The notes: a model not told the origin generated them from the letters alone. A stretch of DNA of 64,000 nt from CAVSVP01 sp963731125 (GCA_963731125.1 CAVSVP010000007.1:682001-746000); one strand, 5' to 3'; counted from the stretch's first letter, positions 8,868 to 18,876 are shown. Program-made: numbers and translations.

Positions 8868-9590
8868 GGCAAGCTTACCTGCTGATTGTTGTAGATTAAA
8901 CTTGTAGAATGGAAGACAGTGAGTCATAGTGTTCGATGATCAGCGGGTTCTCTTCCGAGATAACATCCTAATATTCAGGGATAAGAACATCCCGCTGTCT
9001 AGCAACTTATCGCTCTGGAAGTTATTCTCAAGACACGCTGTTAATACCTCCCTATAAGCTCGACTGCGGCACCCATGCCGCAGACAGTCTAGATAACAGC
9101 TTCCAGATCGATACCCATCAGTATCATACGCTAGCTTAGAATAGACGACGATAGACATGGCTTAGGTGTAGGGATTAATCCATAAAGTATGCTTTTGAAT
9201 TCTGTAAAAGAATATGTTAAACAGCATCTTGAAAAGTGCCTTGTGTAAGGCATATTAGCCATGGTGATAAGAATCCATAGAGTCAGAGCAATGCTGCAGA
9301 AAGATTGTGGGTTAAGCATAGTTGGGATTGATAAAGTAGGGATAGATAAAAAAATGGAAAAGTTTTAACTCTATGGCTTTTCTAACTATTGTGATAACTT
9401 CCTAAGATCGACCGAGAAGCCTTCGCGATATTAAGGACCCATAAGCAAGGAAAGCCATACCCCATTAGCTTTTGCACAATATCTAGCCGGTAAACTCAGC
9501 AACAGATCCCTCTGGCACCTTAGATCGCAAAAACAAAGGAATCGTAATAACCCAATGGAAGATAAGAGGATAACAAGCTAAGGAGTTGCC
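8868..9590. other. 720-base gene-free gap between gshB and pilI
   Basis: No convincing open frame is present. In Pseudomonas this interval holds the response-regulator genes pilG and pilH, about 770 bases together. On the plus strand around 9265-9350 a short open stretch (encoding RVRAMLQKDCG and nearby) faintly resembles the first helix of a CheY-like receiver, but it is broken and the similarity is too weak to call. The gap must also carry the gshB and pil/chp promoters. A good ribosome-binding site (AAGGAG at 9580-9585) precedes pilI. Confidence 0.5.
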
Positions 9591-10121
9591 ATGCACCCTT
9601 TTGATGTTTTACTAGAGATCGACAGGCGCAGCAGGGAACGTATTGCGTCCGCGTCTCTCGAGGAACCTTATTCAGCGGTCGATAAGGGCCGGTTAGCGTT
9701 GCGGGTAGGATTGTGGAATCTGATGTTGCCTATGGATGATGTGGCTGAGATTGTGCCCTTTCCCCGGATAACTCCAGTGCCTGGCGTACAATCGTGGTTG
9801 CTTGGGATAGCCAACCTGCGTGGTACCGTTATAGCTGTTATTGATTTGCAAGAATATTTAGGGGGAAAAGTGACTGTGCCAACGAATAACAGCCGGATCA
9901 TCATTGGGCGCTCTGGTGAATGGGATTACGGTTTGCTAGTGGACGAAGTCATTGGCATGCGGAATTTTGGCCGCGAAAATAGGGTATCGGCATTCAACGA
10001 TATCGATATTAATCTGCGTCATTATCTCACCGAAGTTTTTGAAAGTGAGAAAAAGAAATGGTTAGCACTCAACGTCAAGCGGTTGCTTACCGACCCTAGA
10101 TTTTTAAACGCGGCGATTTAA
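9591..10121 (+). CDS. pilI: CheW-type scaffold protein PilI
   Basis: PilI is a cytoplasmic CheW-domain adaptor that couples the PilJ receptor to the ChpA kinase in the Pil-Chp system controlling twitching motility and surface responses. The 176-residue product has the CheW signatures LMLPMDDVAEIVPFPRITPVPGV, WLLGIANLRGTVIAVIDL and GLLVDEVIGMRNF. The start is fixed by an AAGGAG site six bases upstream. It is the first gene of the cluster pilI-pilJ-chpA-chpC-like; the order matches Pseudomonas except that pilG and pilH are absent upstream. Confidence 0.92.
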   Translation: MHPFDVLLEIDRRSRERIASASLEEPYSAVDKGRLALRVGLWNLMLPMDDVAEIVPFPRITPVPGVQSWLLGIANLRGTVIAVIDLQEYLGGKVTVPTNNSRIIIGRSGEWDYGLLVDEVIGMRNFGRENRVSAFNDIDINLRHYLTEVFESEKKKWLALNVKRLLTDPRFLNAAI

Positions 10122-10216
10122 CCAATGTTTCTGTGGCCTAGTGTTCGTTGAAGGGCTGCCACTGATTAGCTAGGGACATAGTAAATAAAACTGGGTGGCT
10201 CAAGAGGGAAAGGAAA

Positions 10217-12310
10217 ATGAGTGAACCTCGAGGTGAATTTTCAATACAGCAGGGTAGCTTCTTAAAGTATACCGTTCTCATCGTTCTTTTGGTGTTCTCA
10301 ATCATTTTGATGGGTGTTATTTTCGTACTTCTGGAACGGCAGGATAACGTAAGTAAGGCTTATCTCGCGTTGACAACGGAGCAGCGCCTGCTTTCCCGAA
10401 GCGTGGTAAGCCAAGCTTATGGAGCGTCTCAGGGTAGCGAGGAGGCGTTTAATGGGCTTAGAGAAACCAGAAATCGATTTGATGAGATCTTAGCTATTCA
10501 GAAAAATGGAGGTTCCTCGACTGAGCTTCCCCTATCGCCAGACGAAGTCATGCCCTATGTCAATAACCTGGAAAGTAAGTGGCAACCGATACGTGCCAGT
10601 GTCGATGTCATCCTCGCCGGCCATGAACCAGTCCTGTCAGTTAGTGATTTTGTGCCCTTATTGGAAGGTTTAATTCCTCAGTTATTAGAATTTTCGGACG
10701 ACATTGCCAAAAAGCTTGTTGAAAACAGCGCACCTGCTAGACAAATTTACATCGCAACCCGGCAGCTCCTGCTTGGACAGCGCATTGAAAGTAACCTAAA
10801 TCGCGTTCTAAACGGTGGCATTGGTGCTGCCACGGCGGCGGATTACTTTGGTCGTGACGTAGCCTTATTTGGACGCGTTCTCAAGGGTATGATAGAGGGT
10901 GATATTCAGCTTCGTATCGCACGCGTTACCCACGGTACGGCTGTTGCCAAGCTTAACGAACTTGCCGATCTCTTCAAATCTATCGAAGAAGAAGCCGGTC
11001 TTATTCTGAGTAACTCTCCTGAATTGTTTCAAGTTCAAAATGCCACACAAACCATTGCCAATCAAGGCGATGCTCTGCTAGAGGCTACCGGCAAATTGCT
11101 TGAGCAATATGAAAATATAGCTGCTGGCGGGTTTAAGTTTTTAAGTCTAAGCATTGATTACAAGTATACGTATGCCTTAGGCATTCTTGCGCTCATTGTG
11201 CTTTTCATTTTAGCTCGAGAAACCAATCGTGACACCAAATTTAGGCTGGTAGAGAGCGAACAGCGTAAGCAGGAGACCGAAGAACAAAATCGGCGTAATC
11301 AGGAAGCAATTTTACGCTTACTGGATGAACTAGGTGATCTTGCTGAAGGCGATCTTACGGTGCAAGCCAGTGTGACAGAAGATATTACCGGTGCTATTGC
11401 GGATTCTGTCAATTATGCTATTGAAGCGTTGCGCGATTTAGTCTCAACCATCAATAATACTTCCGAATTAATGGCCTCCGCTGCCCAGGAAACTCGTTCC
11501 GTTGCGGATCGTCTAGCACGGGCTAGCGAGGTACAGGCTCGGCAAATTGAGTCTGCCAGTGCGACGGTAATGCAGATGGCACGTTCCATGGACGAGGTGT
11601 CAGCCAAGACGGCTTCTTCTTCAGAAGTTGCCGAAAAATCAGTAAACATTGCTCACGAGGGTGGCGATCGCGTCCGGCTTACTATCCAGGGTATGGATGC
11701 CATTCGTGAGCATATTCAAGAAACTTCGAAACGCATTAAACGATTAGGGGAAAGTTCCCAGGAAATCGGTGATATCGTCGCTCTCATCAATGACATTGCA
11801 GATCAAACCAACATTTTGGCACTTAACGCTGCGATTCAAGCCTCGGCTGCAGGTGAAGCAGGTCGAGGTTTTGCAGTGGTTGCTGATGAAGTGCAGCGCC
11901 TAGCGGAGCGTTCCGGTAATGCTACCAAGCGTATTGAAACCTTGGTAAAAACGATTCAGGCGGATACTAATGAAGCGGTTATTTCTATGGAAAAAAGCAC
12001 TACTGAAGTGGTCAATGGTGCTGAGCTAGCAGAAAAAGCGGGTGAAGCACTGGATGAAATTGAAACTGTATCAGCCCGCCTCGCCGCTTTAATTAACGAC
12101 GTTTCAAAGGCTTCACGGCAAGTAACCGAGATGGCTTCGCGAGTGTCTACGGCGATGACATCGATTAACGAGATCACTGCGCAAACTTCCCAGAGCAGTG
12201 TAGCAACGGCCTCCTCCATTGGTAAACTCAACCACTTAGCCCAGGAGTTGCAACAATCGGTTGCAGGTTTTCGATTACCAGAGCAAAGGTTGGGTGCTAA
12301 TCATTCTTAA
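10217..12310 (+). CDS. pilJ: Methyl-accepting chemotaxis-type receptor PilJ
   Basis: PilJ is the inner-membrane receptor of the Pil-Chp pathway. The 697-residue product has an N-terminal transmembrane helix (VLIVLLVFSIILMGVIFVLL, about residues 18-37), a periplasmic region of roughly 270 residues, a second helix (YALGILALIVLFILA, about 318-332), a HAMP-like linker, and a cytoplasmic signalling domain. The signalling hairpin tip is DQTNILALNAAIQASAAGEA followed by GRGFAVVADEVQRLAERS, close to the PilJ form. An AGGAAA ribosome-binding site precedes the start. No methyltransferase gene (pilK) lies between this gene and chpA. Confidence 0.94.
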   Translation: MSEPRGEFSIQQGSFLKYTVLIVLLVFSIILMGVIFVLLERQDNVSKAYLALTTEQRLLSRSVVSQAYGASQGSEEAFNGLRETRNRFDEILAIQKNGGSSTELPLSPDEVMPYVNNLESKWQPIRASVDVILAGHEPVLSVSDFVPLLEGLIPQLLEFSDDIAKKLVENSAPARQIYIATRQLLLGQRIESNLNRVLNGGIGAATAADYFGRDVALFGRVLKGMIEGDIQLRIARVTHGTAVAKLNELADLFKSIEEEAGLILSNSPELFQVQNATQTIANQGDALLEATGKLLEQYENIAAGGFKFLSLSIDYKYTYALGILALIVLFILARETNRDTKFRLVESEQRKQETEEQNRRNQEAILRLLDELGDLAEGDLTVQASVTEDITGAIADSVNYAIEALRDLVSTINNTSELMASAAQETRSVADRLARASEVQARQIESASATVMQMARSMDEVSAKTASSSEVAEKSVNIAHEGGDRVRLTIQGMDAIREHIQETSKRIKRLGESSQEIGDIVALINDIADQTNILALNAAIQASAAGEAGRGFAVVADEVQRLAERSGNATKRIETLVKTIQADTNEAVISMEKSTTEVVNGAELAEKAGEALDEIETVSARLAALINDVSKASRQVTEMASRVSTAMTSINEITAQTSQSSVATASSIGKLNHLAQELQQSVAGFRLPEQRLGANHS

Positions 12311-12477
12311 TGGAGCGCATAATATTGGTCTTCTGACAAGACTTCTGGAAGAGAAAGAACAGAACATTCATTGTGATGATTGTCGTACTGATACAGTTAG
12401 GTTAAAAGTATAACGCGTTCAAAACTATCGCGGTGGCAAAGAATGATTCTGCGCCCACTGTCTTTGAGGGAATTTCC

Positions 12478-15400
12478 ATGGAACCGGAGCACCCCGTATC
12501 TGAATCACCAGCGACCGCTAACAAGGCCGTCGATCCAGAAATTTTAGAAATCTTCTTCGAGGAAGCTCAGGGCGAGTTGGCCAATATACGAGATCATTTA
12601 GAAGCTTGGAGTAACAACCTAGCTGATGACAACGCCTTATTGGCCATACGGCGCTCTTTTCACACCTTAAAAGGTAGTGGACGCATGGTAGGGCAATTCG
12701 CTATCGGCGATTTTGCTTGGCACTTTGAAGACTTACTTAACCATATTCGCGATGACGAATTGTCTCCTTCGTTACAGATCGTGGATGCCGTGAATAAAGC
12801 TCAGCAAATATTGAGCTGTATGGTCACTGAGAATACCCTCAGCAGTGAAACGGTAGCAGCTATGAATGTACTTCAAGCGCAAGCGGAATCTCTGTTGCAA
12901 GGGAAGACTCCAGCAGAGCTACAAGTATCAGACGCCGCGTTAGACATCCCTAGTAAGGTAACGGAGCCAATGCCGATGTCTGCGGATAAGCTAGAATCGA
13001 GTGAGCCGGCTCTTGCGCAAAAACGGCCCTCGGAAGGGGTTCGAGAAACCAGTACAGAATGCCCTGCACCGAATTTTACTTCGATCAGCACCAATGAAGT
13101 CGCCGAAGTGGATCCTGAATTGGTGGAAATTTTTCAGTCAGAAGCTGCTGAAATTCTTGATGCCAGCGACACCATTTTAGAGCGTTGGAAAGAGGATCAG
13201 GGAAACGTTGAGTTACTCAATGATCTGCGTCGCGAAATGCATACCCTGAAAGGCAGTTCACGTATGGCCGGCTTTGTGGTTATCGGTGACCTAGCACATG
13301 CGATGGAATCTGTCTTGGATTCTCTTGCAAACCAGCGCCCTTCAGATACATCCGTTATGGTAACTGCATTGCAGCAGGCTTTGGATCATCTTCATGACAT
13401 GCTGGTAGGGATTCGTAACAATATTGAAATAGCTCCGGCAGATGACTTGCTTCGTGAGTTAAAGTCCTTAGGGCATGAAATTTCCGGAGAAAAACTTCAA
13501 GCGGGTGATTTTCAAGAGGGGCTTTTACCAGAGGAAAAAGCAGCGCAAAGCATTCCGGAGAATTCAGTCGCTTTAGAAAAAGATCTGACCGAGCTGGATC
13601 AGGAATTGGTTGCCGTGTTTCAGCAAGAAGCTGCCGAAGTTCTCGATGCCGGCGATATCATTCTGCAGCGCTGGAGTAATGATCTTGAGAACAGGGAGTT
13701 ACTTAATGATCTGCGCCGCGAAATGCATACCCTGAAAGGCAGCGCACGCATGGCGGGATTTATCGTGATCGGGGATCTTGCTCATGCGATGGAATCGCTA
13801 TTGGACGCCCTGGGTAAAGGCAACTTACAACCTTCATCTGAAGTAGTGAATGCGCTACAGCAAGCCCTGGATAGCCTTAACGATATGATGGCCAGGGTAC
13901 GCAACGGGATTGAAATCACACCTGCAGAAAATCTTATCAACGACTTTAAGAGCTTGCTGGGCGAAGCACCTAAAGACAAAGCAAAGTCAGAATCCTTACC
14001 AGCCAAAGAACAAATACAGCAGTCAACGCAGAAAATCAATGTACCTGCCGCTGAGGATAATATTCGGGTAAGCGCTACGCTGCTTAATAAGCTTGTCAAT
14101 GAAATGGGCGAAAGCAGTATTTATCGCGCTCGCATCGACCAGGGAGTGGGTACGCTACGATTTAGCCTCTCTGAACTGGATCAAACAGTGTTTCGTTTGC
14201 GTCAGCAACTGCGCCGTTTAGAAATTGAAACCGAAGCCCAGATTTTGTTCCGTTACGAAAAGGGAAGTAAAGAACATCAGGAAGAATTTGATCCTCTGGA
14301 ACTTGACCGCTTTTCTGAATTACAGCAGCTGTCCCGCTCTCTCATGGAGAGCATCGATGACCTTTCCAATATCAAAGATATTCTAGAGGATCAAGCTCAA
14401 GAGATGGGTAATCTGCTGGATCAGCAGGCTAAGGTCAATAAAGAAATTCACCAGGGACTTATGCGGACTCGCATGGTACGTTTTAGTACCATTGCGCCGC
14501 GGTTACGCCGGGTAGTGCGGCAAGCCGCTCAGGAGCTAGGTAAACGCGTCGAGCTGGTCTTGGAAGGATCAGAATCCGAGGTGGATCGGACTGTATTAGA
14601 AAACATAGTGGCGCCGCTGGAACATATGCTACGTAATGCGGCTTCCCACGGTATTGAAACTCCTGAAAAACGTTTAGCTGTTGGCAAGGTTGAAACGGGT
14701 ACGGTTACTCTCACTATGCGTCGTGAGGGTGCGGAGCTGGTATTAAGCTTAAGTGATGATGGCGCTGGTCTCGATTTTGCTGCCATTCGTGCCAAAGGTG
14801 AAGCCAGCGGACTGCTGAAACCAGGGCAAACAGTGACCGAGGATGATTTAATAGCTTTGCTGCTGCGACCTGGCTTTTCCACTGCCACGAAAGTCACTCA
14901 AATTTCTGGCCGTGGGGTAGGTATGGACGTTTTGAACGATGCCATTAAAGCCATGCGCGGCGCCTTGCTTATTCAATCTAAAAACGGCCGGGGTACAATC
15001 TTTACCATTCGTCTTCCATTTTCTTTGGCGGTAACTCAGGCCTTGCTGATACAAGTGGGAACGGAAACCTATGCTATACCACTATTGAGTATCGGTTCGG
15101 TAGCACGCTTGGATAAAGGCGCATTACGAGCCTATCTCGCTGGTGAAGCGGTTGAGCACGAATATGGCGAACACCGTTACCCGCTGCACAATCTAGGTGT
15201 TTTGCTCGGCGTCGAAAATATTAAGCCCTACGAAGAAGTTACCGATAAGCGTCCGCCAGTGCTTCTGTTTCGCAGCGCCGAGGCAAGTGCTGCTTTGCAG
15301 GTCGAGGCAGTACTTAGCAATCAGGAAATCATCGTCAAACCGCTGAGTCCGCAATTCCATTCGCTAACTGGTATTTCTGGGGCTACTGTGTTGGGTGATG

Positions 15401-15903
15401 GCCGTGTCGTATTAGTTTTAGAATTAGCCGCTCTGGTTCGTAACCTGACTTCTCAGTCTCACCAGCAAGCGGAATCTCGAGCTCTGCACAGTGCCCGGCA
15501 GGAGGTTCGTCGCGAACGTATTAAAGCCATGGTCATTGACGATTCCATCACCATGCGCAAAGTGACGAGTCGTTTCCTGGAACGCCACGATATGCTGGTC
15601 ACGGCAGCTAAGGATGGTGTGGAGGCCGTTGCTAAGCTAGAAGAGCAAGTGCCGGATTTAGTTATTTTAGATATCGAAATGCCGCGTATGGACGGTTTTG
15701 AAGTGGCGGCGCACATCCGTAACCAGCCGCATTTGCACCATATACCGATCATCATGGTAACATCTCGAGGTGGCGAAAAACACCGCCAACGTGCTGCCAA
15801 ATTGGAGGTCAATGATTATTTGACGAAACCCTACCAGGAAGAGGAGATGATGCGTGCTATTCGTAACATTCTAAGTGCAAGCAGCTTGGAATTGCAGATC
15901 TAG
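12478..15903 (+). CDS. chpA: Hybrid chemotaxis histidine kinase ChpA
   Basis: ChpA is the CheA-type kinase of the Pil-Chp pathway. Domains in order: three Hpt domains with phosphoacceptor His in FHTLKGSGRM, MHTLKGSSRM and MHTLKGSARM; a dimerisation region; a kinase ATPase domain (LRNAASHGIETPEKR and DDGAGLD boxes); a CheW-like domain; and a C-terminal receiver (MVIDDSITMRK, phosphoacceptor in VILDIEMPRMDGFE, TKPY). The start at 12478 has GAGGGAA upstream; an in-frame GTG at 12433 would add 15 residues without a clear site. At about 1140 residues it is far shorter than Pseudomonas ChpA (over 2000), with fewer Hpt domains. Hpt2 and Hpt3 are near-duplicates at DNA level. Confidence 0.94.
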   Translation: MEPEHPVSESPATANKAVDPEILEIFFEEAQGELANIRDHLEAWSNNLADDNALLAIRRSFHTLKGSGRMVGQFAIGDFAWHFEDLLNHIRDDELSPSLQIVDAVNKAQQILSCMVTENTLSSETVAAMNVLQAQAESLLQGKTPAELQVSDAALDIPSKVTEPMPMSADKLESSEPALAQKRPSEGVRETSTECPAPNFTSISTNEVAEVDPELVEIFQSEAAEILDASDTILERWKEDQGNVELLNDLRREMHTLKGSSRMAGFVVIGDLAHAMESVLDSLANQRPSDTSVMVTALQQALDHLHDMLVGIRNNIEIAPADDLLRELKSLGHEISGEKLQAGDFQEGLLPEEKAAQSIPENSVALEKDLTELDQELVAVFQQEAAEVLDAGDIILQRWSNDLENRELLNDLRREMHTLKGSARMAGFIVIGDLAHAMESLLDALGKGNLQPSSEVVNALQQALDSLNDMMARVRNGIEITPAENLINDFKSLLGEAPKDKAKSESLPAKEQIQQSTQKINVPAAEDNIRVSATLLNKLVNEMGESSIYRARIDQGVGTLRFSLSELDQTVFRLRQQLRRLEIETEAQILFRYEKGSKEHQEEFDPLELDRFSELQQLSRSLMESIDDLSNIKDILEDQAQEMGNLLDQQAKVNKEIHQGLMRTRMVRFSTIAPRLRRVVRQAAQELGKRVELVLEGSESEVDRTVLENIVAPLEHMLRNAASHGIETPEKRLAVGKVETGTVTLTMRREGAELVLSLSDDGAGLDFAAIRAKGEASGLLKPGQTVTEDDLIALLLRPGFSTATKVTQISGRGVGMDVLNDAIKAMRGALLIQSKNGRGTIFTIRLPFSLAVTQALLIQVGTETYAIPLLSIGSVARLDKGALRAYLAGEAVEHEYGEHRYPLHNLGVLLGVENIKPYEEVTDKRPPVLLFRSAEASAALQVEAVLSNQEIIVKPLSPQFHSLTGISGATVLGDGRVVLVLELAALVRNLTSQSHQQAESRALHSARQEVRRERIKAMVIDDSITMRKVTSRFLERHDMLVTAAKDGVEAVAKLEEQVPDLVILDIEMPRMDGFEVAAHIRNQPHLHHIPIIMVTSRGGEKHRQRAAKLEVNDYLTKPYQEEEMMRAIRNILSASSLELQI

Positions 15904-15922
15904 CACTCTGGAAGCGGCAATC

Positions 15923-16399
15923 ATGATACAAACACAGCAAACACTGCGCAGTTTCATCATACCCTTGCAGAATGGTCAGGCGATACTCCCTAACAGCTTA
16001 ATGGTAGAAGTATTGCCGTTTGCCACACCATTGAAAGTTGAGAATGCCCCAGCTTGGATTGTAGGCATTATGCTCTGGCGGGCGCGCAATGTACCACTCG
16101 TAAGTTTAGAACGGCTTGTGTATGAAACGGACCCGAAGACCGAAGCCCATGCTCGCATTATCATGATTAATGCGCTGCAAGGTGATCCTGGACTTTCCTA
16201 CTTTGGTTTATTAAGTAAGGATGCGCCACGCTTAATCAATTTAGAACGCACCGAAATCGTTCCGGAGCAAGTTACGCAATTGCAGCCGCCTAGGTTGGGC
16301 GTACTCAACTGGGTACGTATCAGAGAACAAGCGACTTTTATACCGGATATAGATGCTATCGAAGCCGTTCTGGGTCCGCTCATGCGACGCCATAGTTGA
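15923..16399 (+). CDS. CheW-domain protein, ChpC-like
   Basis: The start is placed at the ATG at 15923 (MIQTQQTLRSFIIPLQNGQA), 19 bases after the chpA stop. The 158-residue product is a single CheW-type domain: AILPNSLMVEVLPF, PAWIVGIMLWRARNVPLVSLERL and GLLSKDAPRLI are diagnostic. In Pseudomonas the corresponding ChpC is thought to link alternative receptors to the ChpA kinase. It closes the pil-chp operon and is convergent with the YyaL-type gene. Assignment as ChpC rests on position and domain; the level of identity is not measured. Confidence 0.82.
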   Translation: MIQTQQTLRSFIIPLQNGQAILPNSLMVEVLPFATPLKVENAPAWIVGIMLWRARNVPLVSLERLVYETDPKTEAHARIIMINALQGDPGLSYFGLLSKDAPRLINLERTEIVPEQVTQLQPPRLGVLNWVRIREQATFIPDIDAIEAVLGPLMRRHS

Positions 16400-16438
16400 A
16401 GCTCAGTACTTGATAAGTGTGGACAGACGAAGCGCTAT

Positions 16439-16454
16439 CCCCTCTGGAGAGGGG
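16439..16454. terminator. Hairpin between convergent genes
   Basis: A 6-bp GC-rich inverted repeat (CCCCTC / GAGGGG, TGGA loop) lies 40 bases after the CheW-type gene and before the tail of the convergent YyaL-type gene. A weak A-rich stretch follows, so it could end transcription from the opposite strand. Confidence 0.3.
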
Positions 16455-16523
16455 ACTGAAAAAGCATAGCACAACACATACACTCATTAAAACAACGGCA
16501 CGATTAGGCCCTTATCTCCTCAG

Positions 16524-18611
16524 TTAAGAGCTGGCAACTTCCAAGTTGGCAAGTTTTTCCTCCAGCGCTTCCAGACTCGTAATGGGTGGTGAACATTGTG
16601 TGCCGCTACAAACATAGGCTATAGGAGTGTTACCAGCTTGTCGTTGTGCAAGGATGCCCGGTAGCGGACCAGCATCGGAAGGAATTGCCAGGGTCAGACG
16701 GCGCGGCACATAGTCTCGGGTACAGCGTTTTTGCCAGGTTTTCATAGCATCGAGCTGGCCGCGTAAAATGACGATTTGCTTGGGATAGAAATAATCCTCT
16801 AGGGCCGTAAGCAGAGCGGTACAAGCCGTTGGCATTTGCTCAATGGTGGGCCAAGCCCATTTTAATGTCCGCTCTGCAGCTACCAAATGAGGCATGGAGC
16901 CGAGCAAGTGTCCTAACTTGATGAGAACCTGAACCGTTATGCCGTTACCGGAAGGCAGGGCCTCGTCGTAAATGGGCTTAGGACGCTGAATGAGGGGTTC
17001 GTGGTCATCGGCGGTGAAATAAAAGCCGCCTTTGCGCGTATCTTGAAAATGTTCCAGCAGCACTTCGCTCAGCGCAAGCGCGAAATGAAAGTCAACATCC
17101 CGCCAACGAGCCTGCAAAAGCTCCAAAATTCCGTCAATCATAAAAGCATAATCATCTAGGTATGCGGCTAGATGGGCCTTGCCGTCCTTGTAACTGGCAA
17201 GAAGACGGCCATTCTGCCACATTGTTGTACGGACGAAATCCAAAGCTCGCTCTGCAGAAATCAGAAAATCCTGCCGGTTTAGAAGCCGTCCGGCAATAGC
17301 CATGCCTTTGATCATTAATCCGTTCCAGGCACCTAAGATTTTTTCATCCCGTCCCGGCCATGTCCGCTGTTCCCGAGCGCTAAACAATTTACCACGTGCA
17401 CTATTGAGTAGGCTTTGCACGGTTTCTAGAACAATGCCTGTGCTGTGTGCTACCGCGTCGCTGTCTGCGGGGCAATATAGGTGCCAGCGACCCTCAAAAT
17501 TGGCTTTTCGATCCAAGCCGAAGTGAGCAGCAAACACGGTGTATTCTTCAGGCGTTAGCAGACTTTTCGCTTCTTCTGGCGTCCAAAGATAAAAATTACC
17601 CTCTTCGCCTTCTGAATCAGCGTCCAGGGTAGAATAATAGCCTCCTTCGGAGGATTGCATCTCTCGCATTACCCAAGTACCTGTCTCTCCAGTTATTTTT
17701 TCGAATAAAGGGGTTTTGGTGATTTGCCAGAAGCTGCTGTAAAGGGCCAGCAGGAGACCATTGTCATAGAGCATTTTCTCGAAGTGGGGAATCGTCCATT
17801 TCTCATCTACAGAGTAGCGGTAAAAACCGCCGCCTAAATGATCATAAATTCCTCCTTGAGCCATCTTACGGAGAGTGGTTTGAACAGCGGTCTCGGCCTC
17901 TCTGTCTGGTTCGCCGCTGCGCGCCGTTTCCGTCCAGTGATGTAGTAGACGTTCGAGATTAGTAGGATGAGGAAATTTAGGAGCTTGACCGAACCCACCA
18001 TGTACGGTATCAAAGCTTTGTACAAGTTGATCACGTGCCGTTTCTAAAGGAGCAGGATTAATAGCATAGCCGGTTTTAGCCTGACGAGTGGGACCAGCGT
18101 TTAATGCTTGTAACAGTGAAGTGTTTTGCTGACGCACCTCGTCTTTATGAGCACGATAATAATTAATGAGACGGAGGAGTAAGTCTTTGAAAGCGGGCAT
18201 ACCATAACGTGGTTCCTTAGGGAAATAAGTGCCGCCTAAGAAAGGCACCTGATCGTCAGGAGTAAGGAACATGGTCAACGGCCAACCGCCGCCACGTCCG
18301 TTTAGCAGTTGGTAAGCAGTTTGATAGATTTTGTCCAAATCGGGCCTTTCCTCGCGATCCACTTTGATATTAATAAAGTGTTCATTCATTATGGTCGCGG
18401 TTTCTTCGTCTTCGAAGGACTCGTGTGCCATCACATGGCACCAATGACAGGCGGAATAACCGATGGACAGCAGGATAGGTTTATTGTCGTGGCGGGCCTT
18501 GGACAAAGTTTCTTCATTCCAGGGATACCAGTCCACTGGGTTGTGAGCGTGTTGCAGAAGGTAAGGGCTAGTTGCGTTTATCAAGTGATTAGTGTGGTTA
18601 GGATCATGCAT
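16524..18611 (-). CDS. Thioredoxin-like/six-hairpin protein, YyaL-SSP411 (DUF255) family
   Basis: The 695-residue product has an N-terminal thioredoxin-fold domain with a CxxC site in YSACHWCHVMAHESFED (around residue 53), then NIKVDREERPDLD and GGWPLTMFLTPD, all hallmarks of the family. The remainder is an (alpha/alpha)-barrel resembling N-acylglucosamine 2-epimerase or cellobiose epimerases (KFPHPTNLERLL, GGIYDHLGGGFYRYSVDEKW, HFEKMLYDNG, WNGLMIKGMA). Length is typical. The biochemical role is not established. No signal peptide is visible, so it is probably cytosolic. It stands alone between the chp operon and the IS701/IS1 composite. Confidence 0.92.
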   Translation of the reverse strand: MHDPNHTNHLINATSPYLLQHAHNPVDWYPWNEETLSKARHDNKPILLSIGYSACHWCHVMAHESFEDEETATIMNEHFINIKVDREERPDLDKIYQTAYQLLNGRGGGWPLTMFLTPDDQVPFLGGTYFPKEPRYGMPAFKDLLLRLINYYRAHKDEVRQQNTSLLQALNAGPTRQAKTGYAINPAPLETARDQLVQSFDTVHGGFGQAPKFPHPTNLERLLHHWTETARSGEPDREAETAVQTTLRKMAQGGIYDHLGGGFYRYSVDEKWTIPHFEKMLYDNGLLLALYSSFWQITKTPLFEKITGETGTWVMREMQSSEGGYYSTLDADSEGEEGNFYLWTPEEAKSLLTPEEYTVFAAHFGLDRKANFEGRWHLYCPADSDAVAHSTGIVLETVQSLLNSARGKLFSAREQRTWPGRDEKILGAWNGLMIKGMAIAGRLLNRQDFLISAERALDFVRTTMWQNGRLLASYKDGKAHLAAYLDDYAFMIDGILELLQARWRDVDFHFALALSEVLLEHFQDTRKGGFYFTADDHEPLIQRPKPIYDEALPSGNGITVQVLIKLGHLLGSMPHLVAAERTLKWAWPTIEQMPTACTALLTALEDYFYPKQIVILRGQLDAMKTWQKRCTRDYVPRRLTLAIPSDAGPLPGILAQRQAGNTPIAYVCSGTQCSPPITSLEALEEKLANLEVASS

Positions 18612-18876
18612 TGGGTGGCTTCCAAGTGACTGGTTAATTGATTCTTGACAAGGATCAGCTGAGCTGTACTTAAAAATGCTGGGGAGAATGCTTGTGCCTT
18701 ATGCCAGCCGTTTTTTAGACTGCTTTTACCGCTTTATGCTCCTGTTATATTTCGGTGAATTCTTTATCTTAAAAACGCAGTGAAAGTGGTAGATTAAGCA
18801 ATCGATTAACCTTAGGTGAAGGCAAGGTTTCGTAAATCTGACTGTGCTTAACTTGACAATGTCACATTAGCCTCAC

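Noticed and set aside
9131..9319. Short minus-strand frames in the gshB-pilI gap
   Set aside because: No ribosome-binding sites, no similarity that I can recognise, and irregular codon use.
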